Positions 33,754 to 44,881 are shown, numbered from the stretch's first letter. The stretch: DNA of 64,000 nt from Archangium gephyra (GCA_003243425.1 QFQP01000018.1:1-64000); one strand, 5' to 3'. Notes: generated by a model from the sequence alone, not told the origin. A program made the numbers and translations.

Positions 33754-35402
33754 GGAGCTTCATGACTCGCTGGACCGTCGTCGTGGTGGCGCTCGTCGCG
33801 CTCGCGGGCTGCAAAGAAAAGAAGAACGCCAACGGAGACGCGAAGAGCGTCATCGCTCGCGTGAAGCAGGAAAAGAACGCCGCGCGCGCGCCGGTGCTCG
33901 GCACCCGGGTGCTCGAAGGTGAAGCGCAGGACCTCCGCGCGTCACCCGACGGGACCGTGGTGACGGTGCTGCTCGAAGCGCAGAAGCCCAACATTCAGGG
34001 GGTGCCTCCGCCGATGCGTCTGGGCCAGCTGTGGGCGGTGTCGACGAAGGGTGGCCCCGCGCAGAAGCTGGGCAACGGCGTCACCAACATGCCCGGCGGG
34101 TGGATGATCTCGCCCGACTCGCGGTGGATTCTGTTCTCGGCCGGGTGGGACCCGCGCAAGCAGGAGGGCGAACTCTACGCACAGGACACGCTCAAACTCG
34201 ACGGGGAGCGCCAGCGCATCGCTCCGGCGGTGACGTACTTCGTGCCTTCCGACGACGGCTCGATGCTGGCCTACGTGCAGGACGGTGTGCTGCACGCGGG
34301 CAAGCTGCCGGCCGGCCCGTTCCCTCAGCTCGCGGGTGACGTGTCGACCGCCGAGTTCTCGGCCGACGGCCGCTACCTCTATTTTAGGCGCAAGTTCGCC
34401 GCGGCGGGCGGCCTCTACCAGGTCGACTTGAAGGCCGCGCGGCCCGAGCCCGTGCGCATTCTCGACCAGGTCACCGAGTACACGGTGCTGCGTACGGGCA
34501 AGTACGTGGTGGTCAACGCGCGCGCCACGCCAGCCGACGCCACGCTCGAGCTCCACGTGTTCGACGTCGCCACGCTCAAGGGCCGCAAGCTGAGCGACGA
34601 CGCCCAGCGCTACCGCATTTCGCGCGACGGTGAGTTCATCGCCTGGCGCACCAACGGCGGCCCTGACGACGGCGTGCTGTACCTGGCGAAGACCGCTGGA
34701 GGCGAACCACGCGAGCTGGGCAAGAAGGTCAACGACTTCGACTTCTCGGCCGACGGGAAGCGCTTCGTGTTCCGCGACAACTACCGCGAGCTGGCCCTGG
34801 GGGGCCGCGACGCGTCGCGCGAAGACACCAAGCTGGTCGAGCGCGTCGGCGATCTCATGCTGGTGCAGATGCCCGACGCTGCGCCGGTGCTGCTCGCGCG
34901 GCAGTCTCCCAACTTCCTCTTCGCGCCCACGGGGTCGACGCTCGCCTACACCGCGCGCATCGATCGCCCCGAGGTGACGCGCCGCCTGTACCTGTTGCCC
35001 GAAGGCGCCGAGAAGGGCATCGCGCTCAAGGACTGGCTCTACGAGTACCAGTTCGCGTCGACCGGCGATGCCCTCTACTTCCGCAGCGAGTGCCTGCGTG
35101 AAGGCCGCGCGTGCGATCTGAACTCCATTTCGACGACCCCGGGCCCCGACGAGAAGCCGAAGAAGCACGTGGAGTCGACGTTCAGCTTCCGGCTCGCCGC
35201 TGACGGCAAGCGCGCGCTGGTGGCGATCGCCCACCTCACCGATCTCACCTACGACATCGCGATTCGGAACTTCGAGACCGGCGAGCAGAAGATCATCGAC
35301 CAGTACGTGCAGTGGCCGGCGATTCTCCTGGCGACGGGCGGGGTGGCCTACCTGGTCGACGAGAAGAACCGCCCGGGCGTGTACGTCGCGAACTCGCTCT
35401 GA
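33750..35402 (+). CDS. Lipoprotein with TolB-type beta-propeller repeats
   Basis: 550 residues. Lipobox L-A-G-C at about residue 22 makes it an envelope lipoprotein. The rest is a run of WD40-like/PD40 beta-propeller blades, each with an S-(P/A)-D-(G/S)-(T/R)-x-(V/I/L) type strand (ASPDGTVVTVLL, ISPDSRWILFSAGWD, FSADGRYLYFRR, FSADGKRFVFRD). Blade count looks like six to eight. Relatives resemble the periplasmic TolB protein, but there is no pal beside it. Translationally coupled to trmFO by ATGA, although the products act in different compartments. Confidence 0.85.
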   Translation: MRSFMTRWTVVVVALVALAGCKEKKNANGDAKSVIARVKQEKNAARAPVLGTRVLEGEAQDLRASPDGTVVTVLLEAQKPNIQGVPPPMRLGQLWAVSTKGGPAQKLGNGVTNMPGGWMISPDSRWILFSAGWDPRKQEGELYAQDTLKLDGERQRIAPAVTYFVPSDDGSMLAYVQDGVLHAGKLPAGPFPQLAGDVSTAEFSADGRYLYFRRKFAAAGGLYQVDLKAARPEPVRILDQVTEYTVLRTGKYVVVNARATPADATLELHVFDVATLKGRKLSDDAQRYRISRDGEFIAWRTNGGPDDGVLYLAKTAGGEPRELGKKVNDFDFSADGKRFVFRDNYRELALGGRDASREDTKLVERVGDLMLVQMPDAAPVLLARQSPNFLFAPTGSTLAYTARIDRPEVTRRLYLLPEGAEKGIALKDWLYEYQFASTGDALYFRSECLREGRACDLNSISTTPGPDEKPKKHVESTFSFRLAADGKRALVAIAHLTDLTYDIAIRNFETGEQKIIDQYVQWPAILLATGGVAYLVDEKNRPGVYVANSL

Positions 35403-35430
35403 TCGCCAGCCTCGTTAGACTCGTGGTCGC

Positions 35431-36321
35431 GTGACCTCCTACGTCGACGAGTTTCTGCGGCACCTCGAGATCTCCCGCGCGTCGTCGCGGCACACGCTCG
35501 CGGCCTACGCGCAGGACCTGAAGGCTTTTCAGGCCTACCTCGCGCCGCACAACGTGGCGCTCGAGAAGGTGACGCATCTCGACATTCGCGGCTTTCTGGG
35601 CGTGGAGTCGGTGAAGCTCGCGGCCTCGTCTCGGGCGCGGCGGCTGGCGGCCATCAAGTCGTTCTACAAGTTCCTCACGCGGCGGAAGGTGATTGAGGTG
35701 AGCCCCGCGCGTCGCGTGAAGACGCCGAAGTTGCCGCAGCGATTGCCGCGGGCAGTACCGGTCGACGAGACGTTTGCCATCATGGAGTCGCCCGACACGG
35801 AGCGAATCCTCGGCCTGCGTGACGCCGCGATGCTCGAGGTGCTCTACGCCGGTGGTCTTCGTGTGAGCGAGCTATGCGGGCTCGACGTGAAGGACCTCGA
35901 CGTGCGCGCCAGGACGGTGCGCGTGCTCGGCAAGGGAAACAAGGAGCGCATCTGCCCGATTCACGATGGCGCGATCGAAGCCCTGCGGGAGTGGATGGAG
36001 CGACGCGCGGAGCTTCTCGCGAAGCCTGCGAAGAAGCAGGACCCGGACGCGCTGTTCCTCAACTTCCGCGGTGGACGGCTCACCACGCGCTCGGTCGATC
36101 GCCACCTGGTGAACTACGTGAAGCAGCTGGGCCTTCAGCGCAAGGTGACGCCGCACTCGCTGCGCCACTCGTTCGCCACGCATCTGCTGGCGGGTGGCGC
36201 CGACATCCGCAGCATTCAGGAATTGATGGGCCACGCGAGCCTCTCGACGACGCAGCGGTACACCGCCGTGTCCTTCGAGCAGCTCCAGAAGGTCTACGAC
36301 ACCACGCACCCGAGGGCCTGA
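35431..36321 (+). CDS. xerC: Tyrosine recombinase XerC
   Basis: 296 residues from GTG 35431. N-terminal SAM-like core-binding domain (1-90) and C-terminal catalytic domain. All catalytic residues are visible: Arg in GGLRVSELCGL, Lys in GKGNKERICP, His-x-x-Arg in HSLRHSFATHLL, His in LMGHASLSTTQRYT, and Tyr at the end of that motif. With XerD it resolves chromosome dimers at dif. The place in the trmFO-xerC-hslVU order supports XerC rather than a phage integrase. TAGACT sits 9 nt before the GTG. Confidence 0.93.
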   Translation: MTSYVDEFLRHLEISRASSRHTLAAYAQDLKAFQAYLAPHNVALEKVTHLDIRGFLGVESVKLAASSRARRLAAIKSFYKFLTRRKVIEVSPARRVKTPKLPQRLPRAVPVDETFAIMESPDTERILGLRDAAMLEVLYAGGLRVSELCGLDVKDLDVRARTVRVLGKGNKERICPIHDGAIEALREWMERRAELLAKPAKKQDPDALFLNFRGGRLTTRSVDRHLVNYVKQLGLQRKVTPHSLRHSFATHLLAGGADIRSIQELMGHASLSTTQRYTAVSFEQLQKVYDTTHPRA

Positions 36322-36324
36322 GTC

Positions 36325-36990
36325 GTGAGCAAGAAGGAACAGCCGTTCAACAACCCGTTCGCCGGCGTGAAGTTGAAGCAGCAGGAGCCGCCGAAGAAGG
36401 CCGCGCCAGCAGCGCCGCCGCCACCGCCCAGGCCGAAGAAAGAAGCGCCGCTCGACGCCGAGTCGCGGCTGTTCCTCGAGGCCGTCGGCGCCGTCGAGAA
36501 GGTGAAGGAGACGCGCACGCGGGTGGGGCCGCCTCCACCGCCCTCCGCAGAGCAGCTGCGAATTCCGACCGAAGAGGCCGAGAGCCTCGCGGCCCTCGCG
36601 GAGTTGATTTCGGGCACCGGGGAGTTCGATCTCGCCGATTCGGACGAGTTCATCGAAGGCGCGGTGCAGGGCTTCGACGAACGGGTGATGCGCAAGTTGC
36701 GCGCGGGCGATTTCTCCACGCAGGCGCACGTCGACCTCCACGGCATGACGAAGGACGAAGCGAAAGAAGCGCTCGAGACCTTCATTCAGAAATCGCGCAT
36801 CGCCGGGCATCGCTGCGTGCTGGTGGTGACGGGGCGCGGCATTCACTCGAAGGATCAAGTGCCGGTCATCAAGCAGGGTGTGCAGCAGTGGCTCACGCGC
36901 GGGCGCCTCGCGAAGACGGTGCTCGCGTTCTGCACCGCGAAGCCGAAAGACGGCGGGGCCGGCGCGGCGTACGTGTTGCTTCGCAGGTGA
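36325..36990 (+). CDS. Smr-domain protein
   Basis: 221 residues from GTG 36325, 3 bp after xerC. The first ~90 residues are a disordered, Pro/Lys-rich stretch (runs of P and KK). The C-terminal ~85 residues form a Smr (small MutS-related) domain with VDLHGMTKDEA and VVTGRGIHS, followed by the GGAGAAYVLLRR end. Smr domains are nucleases: in MutS2 they act on recombination intermediates or on collided ribosomes, and stand-alone ones such as SmrB cut mRNA. All motif residues (DLHG and TGRG) are present, so it is probably active. Target unknown. Confidence 0.88.
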   Translation: MSKKEQPFNNPFAGVKLKQQEPPKKAAPAAPPPPPRPKKEAPLDAESRLFLEAVGAVEKVKETRTRVGPPPPPSAEQLRIPTEEAESLAALAELISGTGEFDLADSDEFIEGAVQGFDERVMRKLRAGDFSTQAHVDLHGMTKDEAKEALETFIQKSRIAGHRCVLVVTGRGIHSKDQVPVIKQGVQQWLTRGRLAKTVLAFCTAKPKDGGAGAAYVLLRR

Positions 36991-37068
36991 ACAGCTGTCT
37001 CCGCGAATGGGGAGCGCAGCGCGATCATGGGATCACGAGGCTGAGACATCGTTGTTAGAACGCGCGCC

Positions 37069-37587
37069 ATGACGACGATTCTGTGCGTGCGTCGAGACGG
37101 CAAGGTGGTGCTCGGCGGCGACGGTCAGGTGACGCTCGACAAGATCGTGATGAAGGGCAACGCGCGCAAAGTGCGCAGGCTGGCAGACGGTTCGGTGATC
37201 GCCGGCTTCGCGGGTGGCACGGCCGACGCGTTCACGCTCTTCGAACGGTTCGAAGCGAAGCTCAAAGAGCACGGCAAGAACCTGGCGCGCGCCGCCGTCG
37301 AGCTGGGGAAGGACTGGCGCACCGACCGCTACCTGCGCCGCCTCGAGGCGCTGCTCGTCGTGGCCGACAAAGAGAAGACGCTCATTCTCACGGGCGCCGG
37401 CGACGTCGTCGAACCCGACTACGGAATCGCGGCTGTCGGCAGCGGCGGCTCGTATGCGCTGGCCAGCGCGCGCGCGTTGTTGCTGCACTCGCAGCTCGAC
37501 GCGAAACAGATCGTCGAACAGTCGCTGCAGATCGCCGCCGACATCTGCATCTACACGAACCAGAACCTGGCCTTCGAGGAGCTCTGA
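37069..37587 (+). CDS. hslV: ATP-dependent protease proteolytic subunit HslV
   Basis: 172 residues. The catalytic Thr follows the initiator Met (M-T-T-I-L), so processing exposes Thr2 as nucleophile. Family motifs GGDGQVTLD and GFAGGTADAFTLFERFE are intact, with Lys29 in MKGNARKVRR. HslV forms the double hexameric protease of the HslUV complex. TAGAAC lies 7 nt before the ATG with no ribosome-binding site, a leaderless arrangement. The 78-bp gap upstream holds nothing else clear. hslU starts 1 bp downstream. Confidence 0.96.
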   Translation: MTTILCVRRDGKVVLGGDGQVTLDKIVMKGNARKVRRLADGSVIAGFAGGTADAFTLFERFEAKLKEHGKNLARAAVELGKDWRTDRYLRRLEALLVVADKEKTLILTGAGDVVEPDYGIAAVGSGGSYALASARALLLHSQLDAKQIVEQSLQIAADICIYTNQNLAFEEL

Positions 37588-37588
37588 C

Positions 37589-38923
37589 GTGAAGTCCTCC
37601 CTCACGCCCCGAGAGATCGTCGGCGAGCTCGACCGCTACATCGTCGGGCAGAACGCGGCCAAGCGCGCCGTCGCCATCGCGCTGAGAAATCGCTGGCGTC
37701 GGCAACACGCGCCGCTCGAGCTGCGCGACGACATCACGCCCAAGAACATCATCCTCATCGGGCCGACGGGCGTCGGTAAGACCGAGATCGCACGCCGCCT
37801 CGCGAAGCTGGCGCAGGCGCCGTTCGTGAAGGTCGAAGCCTCGAAGTTCACTGAGGTGGGTTACGTAGGCCGCGACGTCGAGTCGATGGTTCGCGATCTG
37901 GTCGAAGCGTCGATCTCCCTGGTGCGTGATGAAGAGCTGGCGCGCGTGAAGGGGCTCGCGGTCGAGCACGCGGAAGATCGGCTGTGGGAGCTGCTCAAGG
38001 GCGGCAACGGCCGCAACTCGCCAAGATTGAACGAGGCCGATCGCGAGAAGCTGCGCGCGCAGCTCCGCGCCGGGACGCTCGACGACACGCACGTGGAGGT
38101 CGACGTCCAGGACAACAACATGACCTTCATGAAGAACTTCTCCGGGCAGGGCATGGAGGAGATCGGCGTGAACCTGCAGGACCTCTTCAAGAACATGCCG
38201 GGCGTCGGCAACCGCACCCGCCGACACAAGGTGACGGCGCCCGACGCGCTCAAGCTGCTCGAACAGGAGGAGGCTTCGAAGCTCATCGATCAAGATCGCG
38301 TCAATCGCGACGCCGTGAAGCGCGCGCAGGAGGACGGCATCATCTTCCTCGACGAGATCGACAAGATCGCCAGCAACGAAGGCCGCAAAGCCGGCGGCGC
38401 TGACGTTTCGCGCGAAGGCGTGCAGCGCGACCTGTTGCCGATCGTCGAGGGCAGCACCATCAACACCAAGTACGGCCAGGTGAAGACCGATCACGTGCTC
38501 TTCATCGCCGCGGGCGCATTTCACGTCAGCAAGCCGTCGGATCTCATTCCCGAGCTCCAGGGCCGTTTTCCGATTCGTGTCGAGCTCGAGGCGCTCAGCA
38601 ACGAAGACCTCGTGAAGATCCTCAAAGAGCCGAAGAGCTCGCTCATCAAGCAGTACGCCGCGTTGCTGGCGACCGAGGGCGTGACGCTCACCTTCACCGA
38701 CGACGCGCTGGTGGAGATCGCGCGGCTCGCGGCGAAGGTGAACGAGCGCAGCCAGAACATCGGCGCGCGCCGGCTCCACACCATGCTCGAGCGGCTGCTC
38801 GACGACGTCGCGTTCTCGGCCTCGGAGATGGGCCGCGCGGAATACAAGGTGGACGCGGGCGTGGTGAAGAAGAAGCTCGACGACCTCGTGCAGGACGAAG
38901 ATCTCTCGCGGTACATCCTCTAA
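37589..38923 (+). CDS. hslU: HslU ATPase subunit
   Basis: 444 residues from GTG 37589, normal length. AAA+ unfoldase with Walker A GPTGVGKT, Walker B GIIFLDEIDKIA, the central I-domain (~105-230), sensor region (AAGAFH) and arginine finger area (QNIGARRLHTMLE). The last residues, SRYIL, are the C-terminal tail that docks into HslV and opens its gate. It feeds unfolded proteins to HslV; the two genes are separated by one base. Confidence 0.97.
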   Translation: MKSSLTPREIVGELDRYIVGQNAAKRAVAIALRNRWRRQHAPLELRDDITPKNIILIGPTGVGKTEIARRLAKLAQAPFVKVEASKFTEVGYVGRDVESMVRDLVEASISLVRDEELARVKGLAVEHAEDRLWELLKGGNGRNSPRLNEADREKLRAQLRAGTLDDTHVEVDVQDNNMTFMKNFSGQGMEEIGVNLQDLFKNMPGVGNRTRRHKVTAPDALKLLEQEEASKLIDQDRVNRDAVKRAQEDGIIFLDEIDKIASNEGRKAGGADVSREGVQRDLLPIVEGSTINTKYGQVKTDHVLFIAAGAFHVSKPSDLIPELQGRFPIRVELEALSNEDLVKILKEPKSSLIKQYAALLATEGVTLTFTDDALVEIARLAAKVNERSQNIGARRLHTMLERLLDDVAFSASEMGRAEYKVDAGVVKKKLDDLVQDEDLSRYIL

Positions 38924-38935
38924 AAGCCAGGCCCC

Positions 38936-40132
38936 ATGAGCCACACCGAGACGGTCATTTCGCAGGCCAAAGACTTCCTTCTGCAGAACTACAAGCAGCA
39001 GCCGATCGTGCTCGCGCGTGGCGAAGGCAGCTACGTGTGGGACGCGGAAGGGCGTCGCTACCTCGACCTGATCGCGGGCATCGCCACGTGCGCGCTCGGG
39101 CACTGCAACCCCGCCGTGACCACTGCGGCGAAGAAGCAGCTCGACACGCTCTGGCACACCTCGAACGTCTTCTACACGGAACCGCAGATTCAGCTCGCCG
39201 CGCGCCTCACGAAGGCCAGCGGCCTGCCGGGCGCACGCGCGTTCTTCTGCAATTCGGGCGCTGAGGCAAACGAGGCGCTCATCAAGCTCGCGCGCCGCTA
39301 CCAGCACGAGATCAAGGGCAACAAGGACCGCAGCGACATCATCACCTTCGAAGGTGGTTTCCACGGCCGCACGCTCGCCACCGTCACCGCGACCGCGCAG
39401 CCCAAGTATCAGGCCGGCTTCGAGCCGCTGCCGCAGGGCTTCACCTACGCGCAGCTCGGCGACCTCGAAGGGGTGAAGAAGCTCGTGGGCCCCACCACCG
39501 CGGCGATTCTCGTCGAGCCGATTCAGGGCGAGGGGGGGGTGCGCCCGGCTCCGGCGGGCTTCCTCAAGGCGCTGCGCGAGCTCTGCGACGCCAACGACGT
39601 GCTGTTGCTGATCGACGAAGTGCAGACCGGCATCGGCCGCACCGGGAAGCCCTTCGCGTTCCAGCACGAGGGCATCGTTCCCGACGCGTTCTCACTCGCC
39701 AAGTCGCTCGGCAACGGCCTGCCCATCGGCGCCATGGTGTGCAGCGACGCCGTGAGCAAGGCGCTGACCAGCGGTACGCACGGCTCGACCTTTGGTGGAA
39801 ACCTCGTCGCGGCGGCCGCGGCCGTCGCCACGTGGGACATCGCGACCACGCCGGAGATGCTCGCCGAGATCGCCGCCAAGGGTGAGTACCTGCGCGAGCT
39901 GGCCACCGGTCTGCAGCGCCGCAAACCCGAACGCGTGAAGGCCATTCGCGGCAAGGGCATGCTGTTCGGCATCGAAGTCGACACCGGCGCGGCCGAGGTG
40001 CTCACGCGGTGCCGTGAGAACGGTCTGCTCGCGAACCTCGCAGGCGAGAAGACCATTCGTTTCGCGCCCTCGTACCTGATTTCACGCGAGCAGCTCGCCG
40101 ACGGTATTGCGCTGCTCGAGAAGTCGCTGTGA
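38936..40132 (+). CDS. argD: Acetylornithine aminotransferase
   Basis: 398 residues. Class III PLP-dependent aminotransferase that converts N-acetylglutamate semialdehyde to N-acetylornithine in arginine synthesis; the same enzyme often serves in lysine synthesis. Motifs: FFCNSGAEANEALIKLAR, GGFHGRT, VEPIQGEGGV, LLIDEVQTGIGRTG, and the PLP-binding Lys in FSLAKSLGNGLPIG. It starts 12 bp after hslU and is probably in the same transcript. ArgD is assigned over other class III enzymes from overall motif spacing; ornithine or succinylornithine aminotransferase activity is not excluded. Confidence 0.9.
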   Translation: MSHTETVISQAKDFLLQNYKQQPIVLARGEGSYVWDAEGRRYLDLIAGIATCALGHCNPAVTTAAKKQLDTLWHTSNVFYTEPQIQLAARLTKASGLPGARAFFCNSGAEANEALIKLARRYQHEIKGNKDRSDIITFEGGFHGRTLATVTATAQPKYQAGFEPLPQGFTYAQLGDLEGVKKLVGPTTAAILVEPIQGEGGVRPAPAGFLKALRELCDANDVLLLIDEVQTGIGRTGKPFAFQHEGIVPDAFSLAKSLGNGLPIGAMVCSDAVSKALTSGTHGSTFGGNLVAAAAAVATWDIATTPEMLAEIAAKGEYLRELATGLQRRKPERVKAIRGKGMLFGIEVDTGAAEVLTRCRENGLLANLAGEKTIRFAPSYLISREQLADGIALLEKSL

Positions 40133-40155
40133 ATTGATGGCAACCGGGGGGCATC

Positions 40156-41094
40156 GTGGCGTCTGACGAGAACATCGACCTCGACGAAGCGCGCAAGGAG
40201 GAGATCCTCGCGCTCGAGGCGAAGCTCACCAGCCCGAATCACTTCGAGATTCTCGGCATCGACGCGGGCGCTTCGCCTGATGAGGTGCGCGCGGCGTTCC
40301 GCGATGCCTCGCGCAAGTTCCACCCCGATCGCTACTACGGGAAGAACCTCGGCAGCTTCCGCCAGAAGCTCGACCGCATCTTCCAGCGGTTGGTGGAAGC
40401 GAATCAGACGCTCGGAGATCCCGAACGGCGCTCGGCGTGGCTTGCGGCCAACCCGTTCATCAAGGCCGCCGTGCGGCAGGCCAGCGTGTCGTCGCACACG
40501 CCCGTGCCGCGCAGCCAGACCGAGACCGCCCGTGACGAAGAGCGTCGCGCCCGCTTCGCCCGACATCCCTATCTCGCTCGGGCGACCCGCGCGCAGGAAA
40601 CGCTGCGGCGCGCGCGAGAGCACATGGCGCGCAAGGAGTTCAGTCAGGCCTTCTCGCTGGTGAACCAGGCCGCCCAGGTCGACCCTCAGAATCAGGAGTT
40701 CAAGGCGCTGCTGGTGGAGGCCCGGAAGGCGGCCGACCTCGCGCGTTCCGGTGACAGCTTCCAGCATGGCCTCGAGGCGCTGAACCGCGGCGACGACGCG
40801 CTCGCGTTGACCGCGTTTCGCTCCGCGGTGGGCGCCAACCCGTCGAATCACGGCGCGGCCTCCCGAGCAGCCCTGTTGCTCGAGAAGAAGAATGACCCCC
40901 GCGAGGCCACCAGCTTCGCGCAGAAGGCCGTCGACGCCGCGCCCGAGAACGTCGAGTACCGGCTGCTGCTCGGCCGGCTCCTCGAGTCGGCAGGCATGAA
41001 GGCGCTGGCTCGCAAGCACTTCGATGAAGCGGCGCGGCTCGCGCCCGATCATCCCGAGGTCAAAAAACACGGCAAGCGCCTCTGGCCGTTCTAA
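40156..41094 (+). CDS. J-domain (DnaJ-like) protein with C-terminal TPRs
   Basis: 312 residues from GTG 40156. A J-domain at ~27-95 has the HPD motif (FHPDRYY), needed to stimulate a DnaK ATPase. It is not preceded by the Gly/Phe region or zinc fingers of DnaJ. Residues ~150-312 are three to four TPR-like repeats (EFSQAFSLVNQAAQVDPQ, DALALTAFRSAVGANPSN, EATSFAQKAVDAAPEN). It is a J-protein with its own substrate-binding arm. It sits 12 bp before a DnaK paralogue, so the pair is probably a dedicated chaperone team. Confidence 0.88.
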   Translation: MASDENIDLDEARKEEILALEAKLTSPNHFEILGIDAGASPDEVRAAFRDASRKFHPDRYYGKNLGSFRQKLDRIFQRLVEANQTLGDPERRSAWLAANPFIKAAVRQASVSSHTPVPRSQTETARDEERRARFARHPYLARATRAQETLRRAREHMARKEFSQAFSLVNQAAQVDPQNQEFKALLVEARKAADLARSGDSFQHGLEALNRGDDALALTAFRSAVGANPSNHGAASRAALLLEKKNDPREATSFAQKAVDAAPENVEYRLLLGRLLESAGMKALARKHFDEAARLAPDHPEVKKHGKRLWPF

Positions 41095-41106
41095 CCTCTC
41101 GGGCAC

Positions 41107-42948
<1,842 letters not shown>

Positions 42949-42950
42949 CC

Positions 42951-44408
42951 ATGAGCAAGGACCGCGCAGCACAGCTCGTGGAAGCGGGCATCTGGTTGAA
43001 GCTCTCCGGCGATCGCGAGGGCGCGTCCAAGCTCTTCGAGCGCGCGCTGAAGCTCGACCCCGGGAACGAAAAGGCCGCCGAGCTGCTGGGCGGCGCGCCG
43101 GTGCCGGGCGAGGGTGAGGTCGAGGCCGTCGCCGAGTCGCGCCCGCGTCGCAATTCTCCGGTGCCCGTACCGGGCGCGCACCCCTTCGAGCGTTCGGCCG
43201 ACCCGCTGCCCGGTGATCGCGACCGTGAACTGGCCGCCGGCGTGGTGAAGACGCCGACGCCGCCGCCGAGCATCGACTCCGATTGGGGCCGGCTCACGGG
43301 AGCGGTCACGCCGCTGCCGTCGATTCCGCCCGTCGCTCCGGTGATCGCTCCGGCCGTGCCCACGCCCGGCATGTTCGACGCGCCGCAGCCGTCGTCGAAG
43401 TCGGGAACGATGCAGCTGTTCTCGACCGAGGTCAGCGGGCAATCGCCGGCACCCTCGTCGAAGTCGGGCACGATGCAGCTGTTCTCGACCGAGGTCAGCG
43501 GGCAATCGCTGGTACCCTCGTCGAAGTCGGGGACGATGCAGCTGTTCGCCGACATCGATCTCGAGCCCGAGCCCGAGCCCGAGCCTGGGCCGGCGCCGTC
43601 GTCGAAGTCGGGGACCATGCAGCTGTTTCCGCAACAGCCGGCGAAGCCGAGCACGATGCAGCTGTACCCCGAGCAACCCGCGCCCCGCACCACGATGCCG
43701 CAGTTCGTCGCGCCGGTGCGCACCGTCACGCTCGGCGAAGAGCCGCTCGACGATTCTCCGCCGCCGTCGACGCCGCCCATCTTCGCGGCGCCGCCTCCCG
43801 AGTCGGCGACCTCCGATTCCGGCAACGCGTGGACGTGGACGCCCGGCAGCGACGATCGCGAGCCGCTCGCGCCGCGACCTTCACCGCATCTCGCGCCTTC
43901 GGCCGAGTCTGCGTGGGACGCTCGCACCAACCCCGGCATCAAGCTCGACGAGGTCGCAGGGAGAGATCGCGCGCTCGATCTCCTCTCGTCCGACTCGAAG
44001 ATCACGCGGGCTGCCGCCGATCGTCAGGAAGAGCTTCGCGTCATCATCCGCGGTGCGCGCGATCTCCTCGATCTCGACGACCACACCGGCGCGATGGAGC
44101 TCATCAGCAAGGCGCAGGGCCTGGCGCCCGATGACCCGGAGGTCGTCGCGCTGCGAGAGCGCAGTGAAAAGACACTGCTGACGATGTTCGAGTCGAAGCT
44201 CGGCCGGCTCGAGACCGTGCCGCGCGTACTGCTCAAGGACGACGAGATCATCTGGCTCAACCTCGATCACCGCGCGGGCTTCGTGCTCGCGCAGATCGAC
44301 GGCACCGTGACCTTCGACGACCTCTTCTCGGTGTCGGGCATGTCGCGCATCGACACCGCCCGTATTCTCGCGCAGCTGATCGACGAAGGCGTGATCAGCC
44401 GCGGATGA
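42951..44408 (+). CDS. Protein with SKSGTMQLF tandem repeats and C-terminal winged-helix-like domain
   Basis: 485 residues, starting 2 bp after the DnaK paralogue. Residues ~1-45 form one TPR-like helical pair (AAQLVEAGIWLKLSGDREGASKLFERALKLDP). The middle ~50-325 is low-complexity, Pro/Ser/Glu-rich and carries at least four copies of PSSKSGTMQLF, then shorter versions (PSTMQLY, TTMPQF). The last ~145 residues are folded: helices around EELRVIIRGARDLLDLDDHTGAMELISKAQ, then a small domain ending LFSVSGMSRIDTARILAQLIDEGVI that looks like a winged helix. No signal peptide or membrane segment. I do not recognise the family; a client or adaptor of the neighbouring chaperones is the natural guess. 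Confidence 0.78.
   Translation: MSKDRAAQLVEAGIWLKLSGDREGASKLFERALKLDPGNEKAAELLGGAPVPGEGEVEAVAESRPRRNSPVPVPGAHPFERSADPLPGDRDRELAAGVVKTPTPPPSIDSDWGRLTGAVTPLPSIPPVAPVIAPAVPTPGMFDAPQPSSKSGTMQLFSTEVSGQSPAPSSKSGTMQLFSTEVSGQSLVPSSKSGTMQLFADIDLEPEPEPEPGPAPSSKSGTMQLFPQQPAKPSTMQLYPEQPAPRTTMPQFVAPVRTVTLGEEPLDDSPPPSTPPIFAAPPPESATSDSGNAWTWTPGSDDREPLAPRPSPHLAPSAESAWDARTNPGIKLDEVAGRDRALDLLSSDSKITRAAADRQEELRVIIRGARDLLDLDDHTGAMELISKAQGLAPDDPEVVALRERSEKTLLTMFESKLGRLETVPRVLLKDDEIIWLNLDHRAGFVLAQIDGTVTFDDLFSVSGMSRIDTARILAQLIDEGVISRG
43389..43628 (+). repeat. In-frame tandem repeats encoding SKSGTMQLF
   Basis: Two near-identical 63-bp units (43389-43451 and 43452-43514) encode PSSKSGTMQLF plus a ten-residue spacer. 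A third partial unit begins at 43515 and a fourth motif copy at 43596 after a Glu-Pro run. The codon-level similarity of the first two units points to recent duplication. Confidence 0.8.
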
Positions 44409-44877
44409 TCGCGGTCCACTTCGCGCGTACGACCAGCTTGCCGTGCTGGTTGTGCGTCTCGGTGGTGACTTCCAGGAAGTCGAGCGAGCGCTTGGCGATC
44501 ACGTCGGTGATCTTCCCCGTGGTCGTCAGTCGATCGCCGGGCCGCACCACCTCGAAGAACTCGAAGCTCTGCTCGCCATGTACGAGCCGCAGCAGATTGA
44601 GCTGCAGCTCGGGGTCCTGGCAGGCCTTGGCGAAGGGGGCGATCGCGAAGGTCACCGCGAACGACGGGAAGGCGATGACCGACTGCCACGGGCTTGCCCT
44701 GCCAGCCTGCTCGTCGAACAGCAGCGGGCTCAAACCTTCGGGAGCACCGCGCGCCGAGAACCCCGTCGAGGGTACGCCGCCGCCGATGGCGTACGCGAAC
44801 TCGCGCATCTTCTCGAGGCCGGCTTCGAAGACGAACGGGCCGTACTCACGCCCCACGAACTTCTTGTCGATGGCCAT
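44395..44877 (-). CDS. MaoC-like dehydratase, N-terminal-type (FAS1-like) subunit
   Basis: 160 residues. It has the hot-dog fold of the MaoC_dehydrat_N family (FVGREYGPFVFEAGLEKMREFAYAIGG, then FFEVVRPGDRLTTTGKI). This type lacks the catalytic Asp/His pair and acts with a MaoC partner, as in the HadA-HadB (R)-hydroxyacyl dehydratases of actinobacteria. The partner gene is directly upstream in transcription, with a 4-bp gap. The pair may work in fatty-acid or special-lipid elongation. The 3' end overlaps the convergent repeat-protein gene by 14 bp. Confidence 0.82.
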   Translation of the reverse strand: MAIDKKFVGREYGPFVFEAGLEKMREFAYAIGGGVPSTGFSARGAPEGLSPLLFDEQAGRASPWQSVIAFPSFAVTFAIAPFAKACQDPELQLNLLRLVHGEQSFEFFEVVRPGDRLTTTGKITDVIAKRSLDFLEVTTETHNQHGKLVVRAKWTAIIRG

Positions 44878-44881
44878 GACT

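Noticed and set aside
37388..39667. Minus-strand open frame of 759 codons
   Set aside because: It spans hslV, hslU and argD, three certain genes, and its composition is that of an antisense shadow.
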